A stretch of 57,721 nt of DNA from Terriglobia bacterium (GCA_020072805.1 JAIQGC010000020.1:1-57721), one strand, 5' to 3'; counted from the stretch's first letter, positions 38,504 to 48,123 are shown. Notes: generated from the sequence alone by a model not told the origin. Numbers and translations: made by a program.

Positions 38504-39183
38504 TTGGGCCTCCCGGACGCAACGCCTGGGCATGCTGCAAGATGGCCGACGAAGAGTGGGGAGCATGCGGCATGCCGCGCTGAAGGCGTTTTTTCGTTGA
38601 AAATAAAGCAGATGGGGGAAGACCAAAAAGGGTAACTGGGCAATTTGCGCCACTTCGCGCAACTTCTTGCGTCAACTTCCTCACAATGGAGGGTTTGGAG
38701 AGAGCGGGGCGCAATCGGGGGCGAAAGCTTGCCGAAAATGAGAAGGCAGCGGCACGCTTTGGCATGGAGCCCGTGTCCCCGGGCCGGTGCATCATGATTA
38801 CGATGCCCCTGCGATCAGCCGAAAGCGGCCGCTGCCTGACTTAGAGAGCCGGACCCTAGCTCGGAGGATTTCCCTGTCCCCCGGGGTCCGCTCCGTTATC
38901 TCTTGGCTTGCGGTCCATAGAGGGGGGAAGCAAGGCAGGGGCCATTGCGGAAACGAACGCGGAAAAAATAAGCCGCGATTTCGCCGCAGGTTAGCGTGGG
39001 GAGGCCGGGCAGCCGCGGGGGAGCGCTCATGGGAATGAGGAATCTGGCGCGGGCCATGCGGGCCATGCGGGCCATCTGGCGCAGTTCTTCCTTGACGCGG
39101 AGGAAAGCCACAGGCTAGAAACTAAAGAGGGGACGGGGGAAGTTTCAGGCGCCGGCTGGCGGAAAGGGAAATAGGGCTCGGGA
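38504..39183. other. 680-bp gap, no gene recognised
   Basis: No reading frame here looks like protein. Upstream of the stress-protein gene there is a dyad TTGCGC-N6-GCGCAA at 38645-38662 next to TTGCGTCAA, a possible operator. Around 38850-38890 GGACCC and GGGTCC can pair across about 28 bases. Nothing matches a known RNA family that I can name. Confidence 0.4.
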
Positions 39184-39555
39184 ATGGGATTCAACAGGAA
39201 AGAATTACTGGACCGTTTGCGCATGGAAATTTTGGTGCTGGAGCGCGGCGGATACCGGCCCTCCCCGCACCAGCCGCATGAGCGGCCGCGGTTGCTGCGG
39301 GACTCGGTCGGCTGCCTGAATTTTGCGCTGGACCAGAAGCAGGAGCCTTGCAGCTTATGCGTGCTGATGGAGTTCGTGCCCGCGGAATTGCGCAACAAGC
39401 CGGATCCCTGCCGGCTGATCCCTCTCAACGCGGCGGGGGACACGATCACTTCGCTCGAAGCTCGCGGGCGGCATGAAGAGGCGGAAGCGATGCTGCTGGA
39501 ATGGCTGCGGCGCACGGTAGCGCACCTGGAAGCGGAGGAGCCGGAAGAAGAGTAG
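39184..39555 (+). CDS. hypothetical protein with a CxxC motif
   Basis: A 123-residue acidic cytosolic protein, not recognised. It has Cys at GCLNFAL, CSLCVLMEFV and DPCRLIPL, which could bind a metal, and a Glu-rich helical tail (LRRTVAHLEAEEPEEE). Codon pattern and the clear stop before the convergent response regulator support a real gene, although its ribosome binding site is weak. Confidence 0.6.
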   Translation: MGFNRKELLDRLRMEILVLERGGYRPSPHQPHERPRLLRDSVGCLNFALDQKQEPCSLCVLMEFVPAELRNKPDPCRLIPLNAAGDTITSLEARGRHEEAEAMLLEWLRRTVAHLEAEEPEEE

Positions 39556-39570
39556 CCGGACTGGCGGCGG

Positions 39571-41037
39571 TCAGGCGGTTGCCGGGGCGGCCTGCTCGTC
39601 ATCGTCGGGATGGGTGAGGCCGAATTTCTTCATTTTATAGCGCAAGGCGTCGCGGCTGATATCCAGCAGTTTGGCCGCGCGCATCTGATTGCCTCCGGCC
39701 TGGCGCAGGGCCATCTCCACCAGGGCATGCTCGATATCCTGCAGCGAGGTGCCGCCATCGGGAATGCTCAGCGCGGGCAGGCGGCGCGAACCGGCGAAGG
39801 AGGTTTCGCCGGCGGGCGCGGGAAAGGCGGAAGCGGAGGTGCCCGGGCCGGTGTGGCTGCCGGAGACGGCGTGCGGCAGATAGTTGGGGCGCAGCAGGGA
39901 ATCCTCCTCGAGGATCATGGCGCGCTCGATGGCGTTCTTCAGTTCGCGGACGTTCCCCGGCCATTCGTTTTCCAGCAGCAGGCGGCGGGTTTCCTCGGTC
40001 ATGCCGCGGACGGACTTGCGGAATTTGCGGTTGTAGTGGTCCAGGAAGAAATCGGCCAGGGGCAAGATGTCGTCCTTGCGGTCGCGCAGCGGCGGAATAA
40101 AAATCGAGATGATGGCCAGGCGGTAGTAGAGGTCCTGGCGGAAATGGCCTTCGCGGACGGCGCGTTCGAGGTCGCGGTTGGAGGCGGCGATGACCCGCAC
40201 ATTCACCTGAAAATCGCGCACCCCGCCCACCCGGCGCACCACCTGGTCCTCGAGCACGCGCAACAGCTTGGCTTGCAGCAGCGGGGAGAGTTCGCCGATT
40301 TCGTCGAGGAACAGCGTGCCGCCGTCGGCCACCTCGAAGAGGCCTTTCTTCAGCGCCTTGGCGTCGGTGAAGGCGCCGCGCTCGTGCCCGAAGAGTTCCG
40401 CTTCCATCAGGTTTTCCGGAATGGCCGAGCAGTTGATGGCCACGAAGGGGCGGTCGGTGCGCGCGCTGTCGTAGTGGATGGCCTTGGCGATAAGGTCCTT
40501 GCCCGTGCCGCTCTCGCCCTGAATCAGGATGGTGGAGGCTTCGCTCGCGGCGATCTTGCGCACGAACTTCATCAGCTCGGTCATCTTGCGCGATACGCCC
40601 ACCACGTCGTGATAGCCGGTGCGCCGGCGCATTTCCGAACGCAGCGATTCCACTTCCGTGCGCAGGGCGTTGGCTTCCGCGGCGTTCTGCACGGTCACGG
40701 AGAGTTCCTCGAAATTCAGCGGCTTGGTGATGAAATCGTAGGCGCCCAGGCGCAGCGCCGCTTTCACTTCCTCCAGTTGCGGGTCCGCGGTCATCATGAT
40801 CACCGCCGAGGTGTCCCCGGCCTGCTTCAGTTTCTCGAGCACCTCGATGCCGCTCTGGTCGGGAAGGTGCACGTCCAGCAGGATCACGTCGGGGGTCTCC
40901 GCCGCGGCCAGGCGCAGCGCCTCTTCGCCGCCCGGAGCTTCCAGGGACTGGAAGCCGTACTCCGCGCATTTCTGCGTGAGCGACCAGCGCACCAGTTTTT
41001 CGTCGTCCACAATCAGCACTTTGCGCTTCAGCATCAT
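39571..41037 (-). CDS. sigma-54-dependent response regulator (NtrC family)
   Basis: A 488-residue activator: receiver domain with phospho-acceptor Asp55 (VILLDVHLPD), AAA+ domain with GESGTGKD at 174-181, the sigma-54 contact loop GAFTDA at 221-226 (one change from GAFTGA) and FLDEIGELS, then a Fis-type helix-turn-helix near the end (QMRAAKLLDISRDALRYKMKKFG). A linker of about 30 residues rich in Gly/Ser/Ala precedes the DNA-binding part. It is translationally coupled to the histidine kinase upstream. Target genes unknown. Confidence 0.93.
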   Translation of the reverse strand: MMLKRKVLIVDDEKLVRWSLTQKCAEYGFQSLEAPGGEEALRLAAAETPDVILLDVHLPDQSGIEVLEKLKQAGDTSAVIMMTADPQLEEVKAALRLGAYDFITKPLNFEELSVTVQNAAEANALRTEVESLRSEMRRRTGYHDVVGVSRKMTELMKFVRKIAASEASTILIQGESGTGKDLIAKAIHYDSARTDRPFVAINCSAIPENLMEAELFGHERGAFTDAKALKKGLFEVADGGTLFLDEIGELSPLLQAKLLRVLEDQVVRRVGGVRDFQVNVRVIAASNRDLERAVREGHFRQDLYYRLAIISIFIPPLRDRKDDILPLADFFLDHYNRKFRKSVRGMTEETRRLLLENEWPGNVRELKNAIERAMILEEDSLLRPNYLPHAVSGSHTGPGTSASAFPAPAGETSFAGSRRLPALSIPDGGTSLQDIEHALVEMALRQAGGNQMRAAKLLDISRDALRYKMKKFGLTHPDDDEQAAPATA

Positions 41038-42161
41038 CCCTCCTCGACCAGCGCCGCCAGCGGCGCCGCAGCCGGGCCGGCCTTGCCCTGGAGCGGCAGA
41101 AAGACTTCAAAACACGTCCCTTTACCCGGCTCGCTGCGGACTTCAATTCTTCCTCCGTGCGATTCCACGATGCCCCGCGTCAGGGGCAGCCCCAGACCGG
41201 TGCCTTCCTGGCGCGTGGTGAAGAACGGACGAAAAATCTTGGAAAGATTCTCGCGGGAGATTCCGCGTCCCGTGTCGGCCACCCGGATGACCGCGCAGCC
41301 GTCCTGGTTTTCCAGGCGGATCTCGATGCGCCCCGCCTGCGGGATGGACTGAATGGCATTGAGCAGCAGATTCAGAGTGACCTGCTGAATTTGCACGGGG
41401 TCGTGCACCACCTCGGGCAGCTCCGGCGAAGGCCTGAAATCGATTTCGATGGGCCGCGAGCGCACCTGCGGGCCGGCCAGCAGCACCGCCTGCTCGATGG
41501 TGTCGTTCAGATCCGCGCGATGAAATTGCGGAGGCCGCGGCCTGGCGTAGGCCAGCAGATCGCTCAAAATGGACTGGATCTGGCGAATTTCGGAGTGCAC
41601 GTCGCCGAGCACGTTTCGGCTTGCGCTTCCCGCGGGCAGTTCCTTGCCGATCACTTCGATCACCCCGGCGATGCCCGCCAGAGGATTGCGGATCTCATGC
41701 GCCAAGCCCGCGGCCAGTTCGCCTAGCGTGGCCAAGTGCTCGGCGCGGGAAAGCTCCTGGCGGTGCAGGCGCTCGATCTCCGCTTTGTTTTCTCGCAACT
41801 GCCGCACCATCTGATTGAAGTGGCGGCCCAGCTCTCCCACGTCGTCGTCGCGCCGGGCGAATCCCACCTGGGCATGCAGATCCCCGGCCTGCACCCGCTG
41901 AATCGTTGTTTTCAGCTCCCGCAGCGGTTGCTCGATCAGCACCGCCAGAACCGCCATCACCACTCCGCAGGTAATCGCTGCTCCGGAAGCCGCCACCACC
42001 AGAATCCACCGCCCGCCTGGCGACGGCTGCCCCAGAGCGATGAATTGGAAGATAAACAGCCCGAGCACTAGGACTCCCGCGACGGGGAGGATGGCCTTCA
42101 ACCGCCACTGGAGACGCTGGGCGAATTTGGGGACGCCGGGCAAGTCCATGTATTTCACCAA
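41034..42161 (-). CDS. sensor histidine kinase
   Basis: This 375-residue membrane kinase has two membrane helices (ILPVAGVLVLGLFIFQFIALG and ILVVAASGAAITCGVVMAVL, each under 25 residues) separated by only about 8 residues, so there is no periplasmic sensor domain. A HAMP domain, the HisKA His155 in AHEIRNPL, and an ATPase domain with N, G1 (DTGRGI) and G2 (GTGLGL) boxes follow. Likely senses a membrane or cytosolic cue and phosphorylates the adjacent NtrC-type regulator, whose start overlaps its stop by 4 bp. Confidence 0.92.
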   Translation of the reverse strand: MVKYMDLPGVPKFAQRLQWRLKAILPVAGVLVLGLFIFQFIALGQPSPGGRWILVVAASGAAITCGVVMAVLAVLIEQPLRELKTTIQRVQAGDLHAQVGFARRDDDVGELGRHFNQMVRQLRENKAEIERLHRQELSRAEHLATLGELAAGLAHEIRNPLAGIAGVIEVIGKELPAGSASRNVLGDVHSEIRQIQSILSDLLAYARPRPPQFHRADLNDTIEQAVLLAGPQVRSRPIEIDFRPSPELPEVVHDPVQIQQVTLNLLLNAIQSIPQAGRIEIRLENQDGCAVIRVADTGRGISRENLSKIFRPFFTTRQEGTGLGLPLTRGIVESHGGRIEVRSEPGKGTCFEVFLPLQGKAGPAAAPLAALVEEG

Positions 42162-42342
42162 CAGAACCAGAACAAAGCCGCTTTACATCACCCTTGAAAA
42201 TTCATTCTATCATTGAAGCGGGGCTGGGACGGTATTTAGTCACGGCCCCGCCGGGCGCGGCTTTGAACCACAGCCTCCCAGCACTTTTGACGCCAACCCG
42301 GTTCGCGGTATCCTTGAAGCGTTTCCCCTTATTGGAGGCAAT

Positions 42343-43329
42343 GTGCTGCAACGACGTCTTGGCAAGAATGGTCCGGAAGTCTCCGCCCTGGGCCTGGGCT
42401 GCATGGGCATGTCCGAATTCTATAGCGGCCGGGATGACGCCGAATCCACCGCCACGATTCACCGCGCGCTCGATCTGGGCATGAACTTCCTGGATACGGC
42501 GGACATGTACGGCGTGGGCGCGAACGAGGAACTGGTGGGGCGGGCGATTCGCGGCCGGCGCCAGGAAGTTTTCCTGGCCACGAAATTCGGCAACATGCGC
42601 GGCGCGGACAAGAGTTTTCTCGGCGTGAACGGCAATCCCGAATACGTGCGCGCCTGCTGCGACGCCAGCTTGAAGCGCCTGGGCGTTGAGCACATTGATC
42701 TCTACTACCAGCACCGCGTGGATCGCACCGTGCCCATCGAGGAGACGGTGGGCGCGATGGCTGATTTGAAGAAGGCCGGAAAGATCCGCCACCTCGGGCT
42801 TTCCGAAGCCGCCCCGGCCACCATTCGCCGCGCCCATGCCTTGCACCCCATTACCGCTCTGCAGACCGAATATTCGCTGTGGACCCGCGACCCGGAGGAT
42901 GGCCTGCTCGCCGTGACGCGCGAACTGGGGATCGCCTTTGTGGCCTACAGCCCGCTGGGACGCGGCTTTCTCAGCGGCCAGTTCCGCCGCGTAGAGGACT
43001 TGGCCGAAGACGATTACCGCCGGCATTCGCCGCGCTTTCAAGGCGAAAATTTTACCCGCAATCTGCAACTGGTGACCCGCGTGGAAGCGATCGCCAAGGA
43101 AAAAGGCGCGACGCCCGCGCAGATCGCCCTGGCCTGGCTCCTCGCGCAGGGGCCGGACATCGTGCCCATTCCTGGAACGAAGCGGCGGACGTATCTGGAG
43201 CAGAATGCCGCCGCTTTGGCGATTACGCTATCCGCGGAAGATCTGAAACGGATTGACCAAGCCGCCCCCAAGGGAGCCACAAGCGGCCTGCGCTATCACG
43301 AAAACGCCATGAAAACGGTCAACGGATAG
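42343..43329 (+). CDS. aldo/keto reductase
   Basis: A 328-residue NADPH-dependent reductase. It starts [23 protein letters not shown] and carries the catalytic tetrad region: DTADMYG (Asp, Tyr), LATKFGN (Lys) and DLYYQHRVD (His). [14 protein letters not shown] is the cofactor loop. Substrate unknown; the closest general type is the AKR13 group. GTG 42343 follows GGAGG closely. Followed by a methyltransferase after 10 bp. Confidence 0.92.
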   Translation: MLQRRLGKNGPEVSALGLGCMGMSEFYSGRDDAESTATIHRALDLGMNFLDTADMYGVGANEELVGRAIRGRRQEVFLATKFGNMRGADKSFLGVNGNPEYVRACCDASLKRLGVEHIDLYYQHRVDRTVPIEETVGAMADLKKAGKIRHLGLSEAAPATIRRAHALHPITALQTEYSLWTRDPEDGLLAVTRELGIAFVAYSPLGRGFLSGQFRRVEDLAEDDYRRHSPRFQGENFTRNLQLVTRVEAIAKEKGATPAQIALAWLLAQGPDIVPIPGTKRRTYLEQNAAALAITLSAEDLKRIDQAAPKGATSGLRYHENAMKTVNG

Positions 43330-43339
43330 GAGGCCGCGG

Positions 43340-43906
43340 ATGAACGGCCTCGAAAACTGGTTCTGCAATTCCTCGCTGTGGCGCGGCGCAACCCGCAATC
43401 GGCTGCTTCCCTGGCTCACGGCCGGAGCCGCTCTGGGCGATCACCTGCTCGAACTCGGCGCGGGCTTCGGCGCGGCCACCCCCGAATGGAAAAAACGCGT
43501 CGCCCGCGTCACTTCGCTTGAATACAGCGGGAAATCGATGAAGTGCCTCGCGGAGAATTGGCAGGGGGATAATGGCGGGGCCGTGCGCGGAGATGCCTCC
43601 GCGCTGCCTTTTCCGGACGGCACATTTTCTTCCGTCGTGGCCATCCTGATGCTTCATCACCTGCTTACACCGGAAGCGCAGGACCGCGCCTTTGCCGAAG
43701 TTCGCCGCGTTCTGCGGCCCGGCGGCGTCTTTCTGGTCTTCGATATGGCGGAGAGCTGGATGGGCCGCGTGGTGCATATCCGCAGCACATTCGTCCCGGT
43801 CCATCCCGCGGAGGCGCGGAAGCGCCTGGCCGCCGCGGGTTTTGCGCGCGTCCAGGTGGATTTCTTTCACGCCACCACGTTTCGCATCCTGGCCGCGCGC
43901 GGCTAG
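43340..43906 (+). CDS. small SAM-dependent methyltransferase
   Basis: A 188-residue class I methyltransferase with motif I LLELGAGFGAATP, DASALPFPDGTFSSVVAILMLHHL and RRVLRPGGVFLVFDMAES. It lacks any extra substrate domain. ATG 43340 has AGGAGG upstream, and the gene follows the aldo/keto reductase closely, so they are probably co-transcribed. Substrate unknown. Confidence 0.85.
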   Translation: MNGLENWFCNSSLWRGATRNRLLPWLTAGAALGDHLLELGAGFGAATPEWKKRVARVTSLEYSGKSMKCLAENWQGDNGGAVRGDASALPFPDGTFSSVVAILMLHHLLTPEAQDRAFAEVRRVLRPGGVFLVFDMAESWMGRVVHIRSTFVPVHPAEARKRLAAAGFARVQVDFFHATTFRILAARG

Positions 43907-43971
43907 CGGTCCGCGGTATTCCTGCGACGATAGGCAGTTAATTGTTTTCCGGAATTGCCGTGCGGTTGGGA

Positions 43972-45147
43972 TTATCCGCCGTTCAAGCGTCCCAGTTCGG
44001 ATCGCGTCTGAATGACCCGCAGAATCGAATCGCGCGAAACCATGCCCACAATGTGCGTTCCGCCTTCCTCGTCCGTGGCCATCACCGGCATCTGATTGAC
44101 GTCCGCGGAAAGCAGGCGTTCCAGCAATCCCAGCAGCGGCTCATCGGCCATGGCCAGCAGGATGGATTCGCGCGGGAGCATGGCCGCCTGCACGGACGTA
44201 CTGTCCCATTCCTCGCGCGGCACGGCGTTGAGCGTGTGCACATTCATCATGCCCAGCAGGCGGTCGTCGGCAATGACCAGATGGCAGCGCCGCCCGGTGC
44301 GCAGGGCCTCCGCGCCGTAGTCTTGCAGCGTGATTTCCCGGCCCACGGTGGGAATTTCGTTGCTCATCACGTCGCGCGCGCGCAGCCCGCCCAGGGTTTC
44401 GCGGATGGTGATCTGGGCCACGCTTTCCTGCGCCGCGGTCAGCAGAAACCAGCCGATGAACGCCAGCCACAACCCCGCCTCCCACCGCCCCTTCAGCGGT
44501 GGCCAGGCTCCGGCGATGATCAGGGCGCCGGAGAGGATCAGGGCGTAGGCGATGAGCTTGCCCGAGGTGGCCGCTACGCGCGTGGCCCGGACAAAATTCT
44601 TGGTTATGCCCCAGACGATGGCGCGGAAGATGCGCCCGCCGTCCAGAGGAAAGCCGGGAATGAGATTGAACACCGCCAGCATCAAATTCATCTGAGCCAG
44701 CCAGCCGGCCACCGCCACCACCACCTCATTATTGGGAAAAAGATAGAGCGCGGCGGAGAAGGCCCCGAACAGAAAGAAGCTGGCCAGGGGCCCGGCGATG
44801 GCGATATTGAACTCGTGCAGGGCGCGCGAAGGTTCGCGGCCGATGCGGGCAATCCCCCCGAAGACAAACAGGGTGATGGAGACGACCGGAATCTTGTAAC
44901 GCAGCGCGATGACGCTGTGCGCCAGTTCATGGAAGAGGACCGAAGAGAAGAACAGCAGGCTGGTGAGGATTCCCGTCACCCACTGCTTTTCGTCGCCCCA
45001 TTGCGGGTGCTGCTGGTTGTATTGGGCGAAGAGCGAGAGCGTAATCAAAACAAAAATGATGGCCCAACTGGCGTGCAGATAGATCGGTATCCCAAAGATG
45101 CGGGCGATCTGTAAGCCGGGCTTTGGCGGCATGCCGATTTTCCTCAA
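43972..45147 (-). CDS. M50 site-2-type metalloprotease with CBS domains
   Basis: A 391-residue membrane protease. The zinc motif HELAH is at about residues 73-77 and the third ligand is in NLIPGFPLDGGR near 165, set in about six membrane helices. The C-terminal 160 residues hold a CBS pair (ARDVMSNEIPTVGREITLQD and VNQMPVMATDEEGG), which usually binds adenine nucleotides and may gate activity. This matches the SpoIVFB-like group that cleaves within the membrane. Substrate unknown. Confidence 0.92.
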   Translation of the reverse strand: MRKIGMPPKPGLQIARIFGIPIYLHASWAIIFVLITLSLFAQYNQQHPQWGDEKQWVTGILTSLLFFSSVLFHELAHSVIALRYKIPVVSITLFVFGGIARIGREPSRALHEFNIAIAGPLASFFLFGAFSAALYLFPNNEVVVAVAGWLAQMNLMLAVFNLIPGFPLDGGRIFRAIVWGITKNFVRATRVAATSGKLIAYALILSGALIIAGAWPPLKGRWEAGLWLAFIGWFLLTAAQESVAQITIRETLGGLRARDVMSNEIPTVGREITLQDYGAEALRTGRRCHLVIADDRLLGMMNVHTLNAVPREEWDSTSVQAAMLPRESILLAMADEPLLGLLERLLSADVNQMPVMATDEEGGTHIVGMVSRDSILRVIQTRSELGRLNGG

Positions 45148-45359
45148 TTCTCCCTACTACGATACACCGTTTTGTGCAGCCGCGGGGCAATAGACCCATC
45201 CGGGGTTCCCGTCTGGTTTGATGCCGCGGGGCCACGGTGTGTGTGCCGTGCCACGAAACGGCCTGGCTTTGTTAATTATAACGCATTTATTTGCAATGCT
45301 TTAGCCGTGGCCCCGCGCTTGCCATTCTTCTTTTCAGCAAGCAACTAGCGGAGGCGGCC

Positions 45360-46034
45360 ATGCGGCGAGCGACACGGAAGAGTGAGGGCCAGGCAAACGG
45401 AAAAATGCGGCAGGTTCTTGCCGCAGCGGCGGTCATGCTCATGGCCGCGGCGCGGGCGCAGGCACAAAGTGCCGCGCCGCCGCCCGAAGCCCAGCCCGGC
45501 ACGAGCGCGACGCAGACTCCCGCGGCGTCGGTGGTGGTGCGGAAAATCCTGGTGAGTCTGCCGGAGCGCAAGCTGGCCGTGGTGGAAGACGGCAAAGTCG
45601 TGAAGATCTACCGCGTGGCCGTGGGCAAGCGCTCGACACCTTCGCCCGTGGGCGAGTTCCAGGTGATCAACCGCGTGGCCGGGCCCTCCTACTATCAGCC
45701 GGGGCTAGTGGTGCCCGCGGGCCCGGAAAATCCGCTGGGCACGCACTGGATCGGCATTGACAGCAAAAAGATCGGCATCCATGGAACCAATCAGCCGCGC
45801 TCGATCGGGCGGCGGGCTTCGCACGGCTGCATCCGCATGAAGAATGAGGACGTGGCCGAACTCTTCGCGCGCGTGCGCGTGGGCGATGCTGTGGAAATCC
45901 TCGCCGAGCACACCACGGAGACGGCGCAAATCTTTGGCGCGGCGGCCCCCGCGGTGCTGACCGCGCAAGCCGCTCCTGCCGCGCAAACGAAATTGACCGA
46001 AGCGCCGCGCGAGACGGCTGCGGCGGCGCAGTAA
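45360..46034 (+). CDS. L,D-transpeptidase (YkuD domain)
   Basis: A 224-residue exported protein. The signal region is MRQVLAAAAVMLMAAARAQA, followed by an Ala/Pro linker and a YkuD domain with IGIHGTNQP and the active-site block SHGCIRM (Cys about residue 156). Such enzymes make 3-3 cross-links in peptidoglycan or attach proteins to it. ATG 45360 follows GGAGG; an in-frame ATG further downstream would put the signal nearer the N-terminus. The tail is Ala/Thr-rich. Confidence 0.9.
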   Translation: MRRATRKSEGQANGKMRQVLAAAAVMLMAAARAQAQSAAPPPEAQPGTSATQTPAASVVVRKILVSLPERKLAVVEDGKVVKIYRVAVGKRSTPSPVGEFQVINRVAGPSYYQPGLVVPAGPENPLGTHWIGIDSKKIGIHGTNQPRSIGRRASHGCIRMKNEDVAELFARVRVGDAVEILAEHTTETAQIFGAAAPAVLTAQAAPAAQTKLTEAPRETAAAAQ

Positions 46035-46079
46035 GAGAACGGCAGGAAAAATACGGACGGATGGAAAAGGAGAAGAACT

Positions 46080-46247
46080 ATGGAAACAATTCTCAATTTC
46101 GCGGGGCTGGTGATTTTCACTCTGGCGGCCGGGGCTCTCGCGGTCTTCATGGACTGGCTGCTGCTGCGCGCCGCCTTTCGCGCCATGCGCCCGCTAAAGT
46201 CGATGGCCGCCGCGCGCAATTCCCGCGCGGAAGGATTCGGGCGCTGA
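46080..46247 (+). CDS. 55-residue membrane protein
   Basis: ATG 46080 has AAGGAG 7 bases upstream. The product has one membrane helix (LNFAGLVIFTLAAGALAVF) and a basic cytosolic tail (RAAFRAMRPLKSMAAARNSR). It follows the L,D-transpeptidase by 45 bp and precedes another small membrane protein by 28 bp. No family recognised. Confidence 0.6.
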   Translation: METILNFAGLVIFTLAAGALAVFMDWLLLRAAFRAMRPLKSMAAARNSRAEGFGR

Positions 46248-46275
46248 TGGCCTGAAGCGAAAAGGAGAAACCGCG

Positions 46276-46512
46276 ATGCTGGCGCTGAAATATTTTCTGA
46301 TGCTTGCCGGGCTGGCGCTCTTTGGCAGTGCCACGGCGCTCATGGCCTATGACGTCTATCTCGCCGCGCAACTCCACGTGCTGCTGCGGCAGCAGGTCCG
46401 GCGGACGGCTTCCGTTGGCGTGGCGCGGATTCCGCCGCGCGCGCCGGCGGCAAACGCGGAGAACGGGAAGATTGCGGAAAGCGCGGGCGCCCAACCGCGC
46501 CGCGCCGCATGA
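46276..46512 (+). CDS. 78-residue membrane protein, possibly the start of a larger family
   Basis: ATG 46276 has AAGGAG 8 bases upstream. One membrane helix (FLMLAGLALFGSATALMAY) is followed by DVYLAAQLHVLLRQQ and a disordered Ala/Pro tail. The N-terminus resembles the leading segment of larger acidobacterial membrane proteins of the SPFH type, so this may be a truncated relative. Evidence for that is impression only. Confidence 0.5.
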   Translation: MLALKYFLMLAGLALFGSATALMAYDVYLAAQLHVLLRQQVRRTASVGVARIPPRAPAANAENGKIAESAGAQPRRAA

Positions 46513-46560
46513 GTTTCGTGCCGCCTTCGGGCGGACACGACTACGCCGGCCAAAACCCTG

Positions 46561-46645
46561 CGGGTGGCTTGCTCGGCAGCGCAAGAGAAGATGACAGGGA
46601 CCGCCGCCCCTGCTTCCTCCGGAGCGTTGCCGGGCAAGCCACCCG
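46561..46645. repeat. 22-bp inverted repeat element, MITE-like
   Basis: CGGGTGGCTTGCTCGGCAGC starts the left arm (46561-46582), and 46624-46645 is its reverse complement with 2 mismatches in 22. The centre is 41 bp. It lies in the gap between the small membrane protein and the oxidoreductase stop, with no transposase. Confidence 0.6.
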
Positions 46646-46697
46646 GCTGGCGGACTCACATACATAATTAACCCGCATTTCTCACAAGACTCGCGCA

Positions 46698-46868
46698 GTA
46701 GGAGCGGAGTTTGCTCCGCACGCCGCCCCAGCAGCGCGATTGCCCGTTATCGTCACGCTGTGATTTTTTCTCCCGCCGAAAAAACTCCCGCACTTCTGTA
46801 GCCGCCCTCTTCAGAGGGCGGGCCTTTCCCCCCAGCCAAGCGCGGACCTACCCTCTCCGTGAGAAATG
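46698..46868. repeat. dispersed acidobacterial-type repeat, copy B
   Basis: The 37-bp core at 46793-46829 is identical to 24029-24065, with the same flanking motifs in the same order. Spacing between the two motifs differs slightly from copy A. It abuts the 3' end of the flavin oxidoreductase gene. Confidence 0.75.
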
Positions 46869-46877
46869 CGGATTAAT

Positions 46878-47987
46878 TCAGCGCTGCACGGGTTCGCGCA
46901 GGCCCAGGCGCTCCAGGCGCGGCAGCACTTCGTCGCGGAAGTAGGGAAGTTCCTTTACGTAGTTCACGAACGCGATCGTCGTGCCGATAAACCCCGCTTG
47001 GCTGATCTTAGCCATCTCCGCCGCCACGTCGTCCGGCGAACCGATCAGCGGATAGACGCCGTGGCCGCCGACGAACCGCTCGCGAAACAGTTTGAAGGCC
47101 TCCGGCGGGAAGGACTGCGCGTGCAGCCCCTGCATCTTCATCAGGTATTCGGCTGCGGGGATGTCGCCCATCTCTTTGGTGTAGTAGTCGTGATACTCGA
47201 CGGCTTCCTTTTTCGTGGGGCGCACCACCACGTACGACGTCGTGAACACGTCAATCGCGCGCTGAAAACCAGCCGCGGCCGCCTTGATATCCACTACGTC
47301 TTTGGCGCCCTTTTCCAGGTCCGTCAGCACGGTAAACAGAAAATCGCAGTTGCGCGCTCCGAAGCTGCGCCCCGCTCCGGAGGAGCCTGCGTTCATCACC
47401 ACGGGCCGCCCGCCGTAGGGCTTTGGTTCGCCGATCACGTCGCGCAGATGGAAGTACTGTCCGTCGTAGTTGAAGGGAGCCTTCTCCGTCCAGATTTTCT
47501 GGATGACGTCCCACCACTCCTGGCCGTAGTCGTAGCGCTTGTCGTGTTCAAGCTGCTCCATGCCGAACATGTCGAATTCGTCCTTGTTCCAGCCGCACAC
47601 GATGTTCAGCCCGAAGCGGCCCCGGCTGATGTGCGAGGTGGTCACCATCTGCTTGGCGGCGAAGATGGGATGCACCATGGGCGCGTGCACCGTGCCGAAT
47701 ACGCTGATGTTCCGGGTGCTGGCCAGCAGCCCGCAGGCCCACGTGATGGTCTCGAGCGTGCTCCCCTGAAAATTGGATTCCCCGCCGTAGCCCTTCCAGC
47801 GCGCGATGGGCAGCAGAAATTCGATTCCCGCTTCGTCGGCCATTTGCGCCAGCTTCAGATTGTTTTCCCAGGAGGCATCCCAGCGTTCGGGAACTTTCGT
47901 CACCGCCATGCCGCTCGAGCAGTTGGGCGAAAAAATGCCCAGCTTGAGTTTGTTGCGGTTGAACATGGATGTCTTCGGCTGGCTCAT
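46878..47987 (-). CDS. LLM-class flavin-dependent oxidoreductase
   Basis: A 369-residue luciferase-like monooxygenase using reduced flavin. Seen: KLGIFSPNCSSGMAVT, FLLPIARWKGYGGESNFQ, SRGRFGLNIVCGWNKDEFDMFG, RYDYGQEWWDVIQKIW and RPVVMNAGSSGAGRSFGAR. The pattern is close to the alkanesulfonate/RutA pyrimidine monooxygenase side of the family, but no partner flavin reductase or rut gene is nearby, so the substrate is open. ATG 47987 is the natural start. Confidence 0.88.
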   Translation of the reverse strand: MSQPKTSMFNRNKLKLGIFSPNCSSGMAVTKVPERWDASWENNLKLAQMADEAGIEFLLPIARWKGYGGESNFQGSTLETITWACGLLASTRNISVFGTVHAPMVHPIFAAKQMVTTSHISRGRFGLNIVCGWNKDEFDMFGMEQLEHDKRYDYGQEWWDVIQKIWTEKAPFNYDGQYFHLRDVIGEPKPYGGRPVVMNAGSSGAGRSFGARNCDFLFTVLTDLEKGAKDVVDIKAAAAGFQRAIDVFTTSYVVVRPTKKEAVEYHDYYTKEMGDIPAAEYLMKMQGLHAQSFPPEAFKLFRERFVGGHGVYPLIGSPDDVAAEMAKISQAGFIGTTIAFVNYVKELPYFRDEVLPRLERLGLREPVQR

Positions 47988-48123
47988 GAGGGCGTAATCC
48001 TCCCGGGGAATATTGTGCTGCGCGACCGCTGGATTATACGGAGAATGGAGCAAAATGCGAATGGAACTTTTTCCCGCGCGCCGCGCGCTTGCGCAGCCGT
48101 GATACACTCGGCACTTAACCGCC

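Noticed and set aside
38640-38690. Sigma-54 promoter upstream of the stress-protein gene
   Set aside because: A GG and a GC element are present but the spacing is 8 instead of 10 bases.
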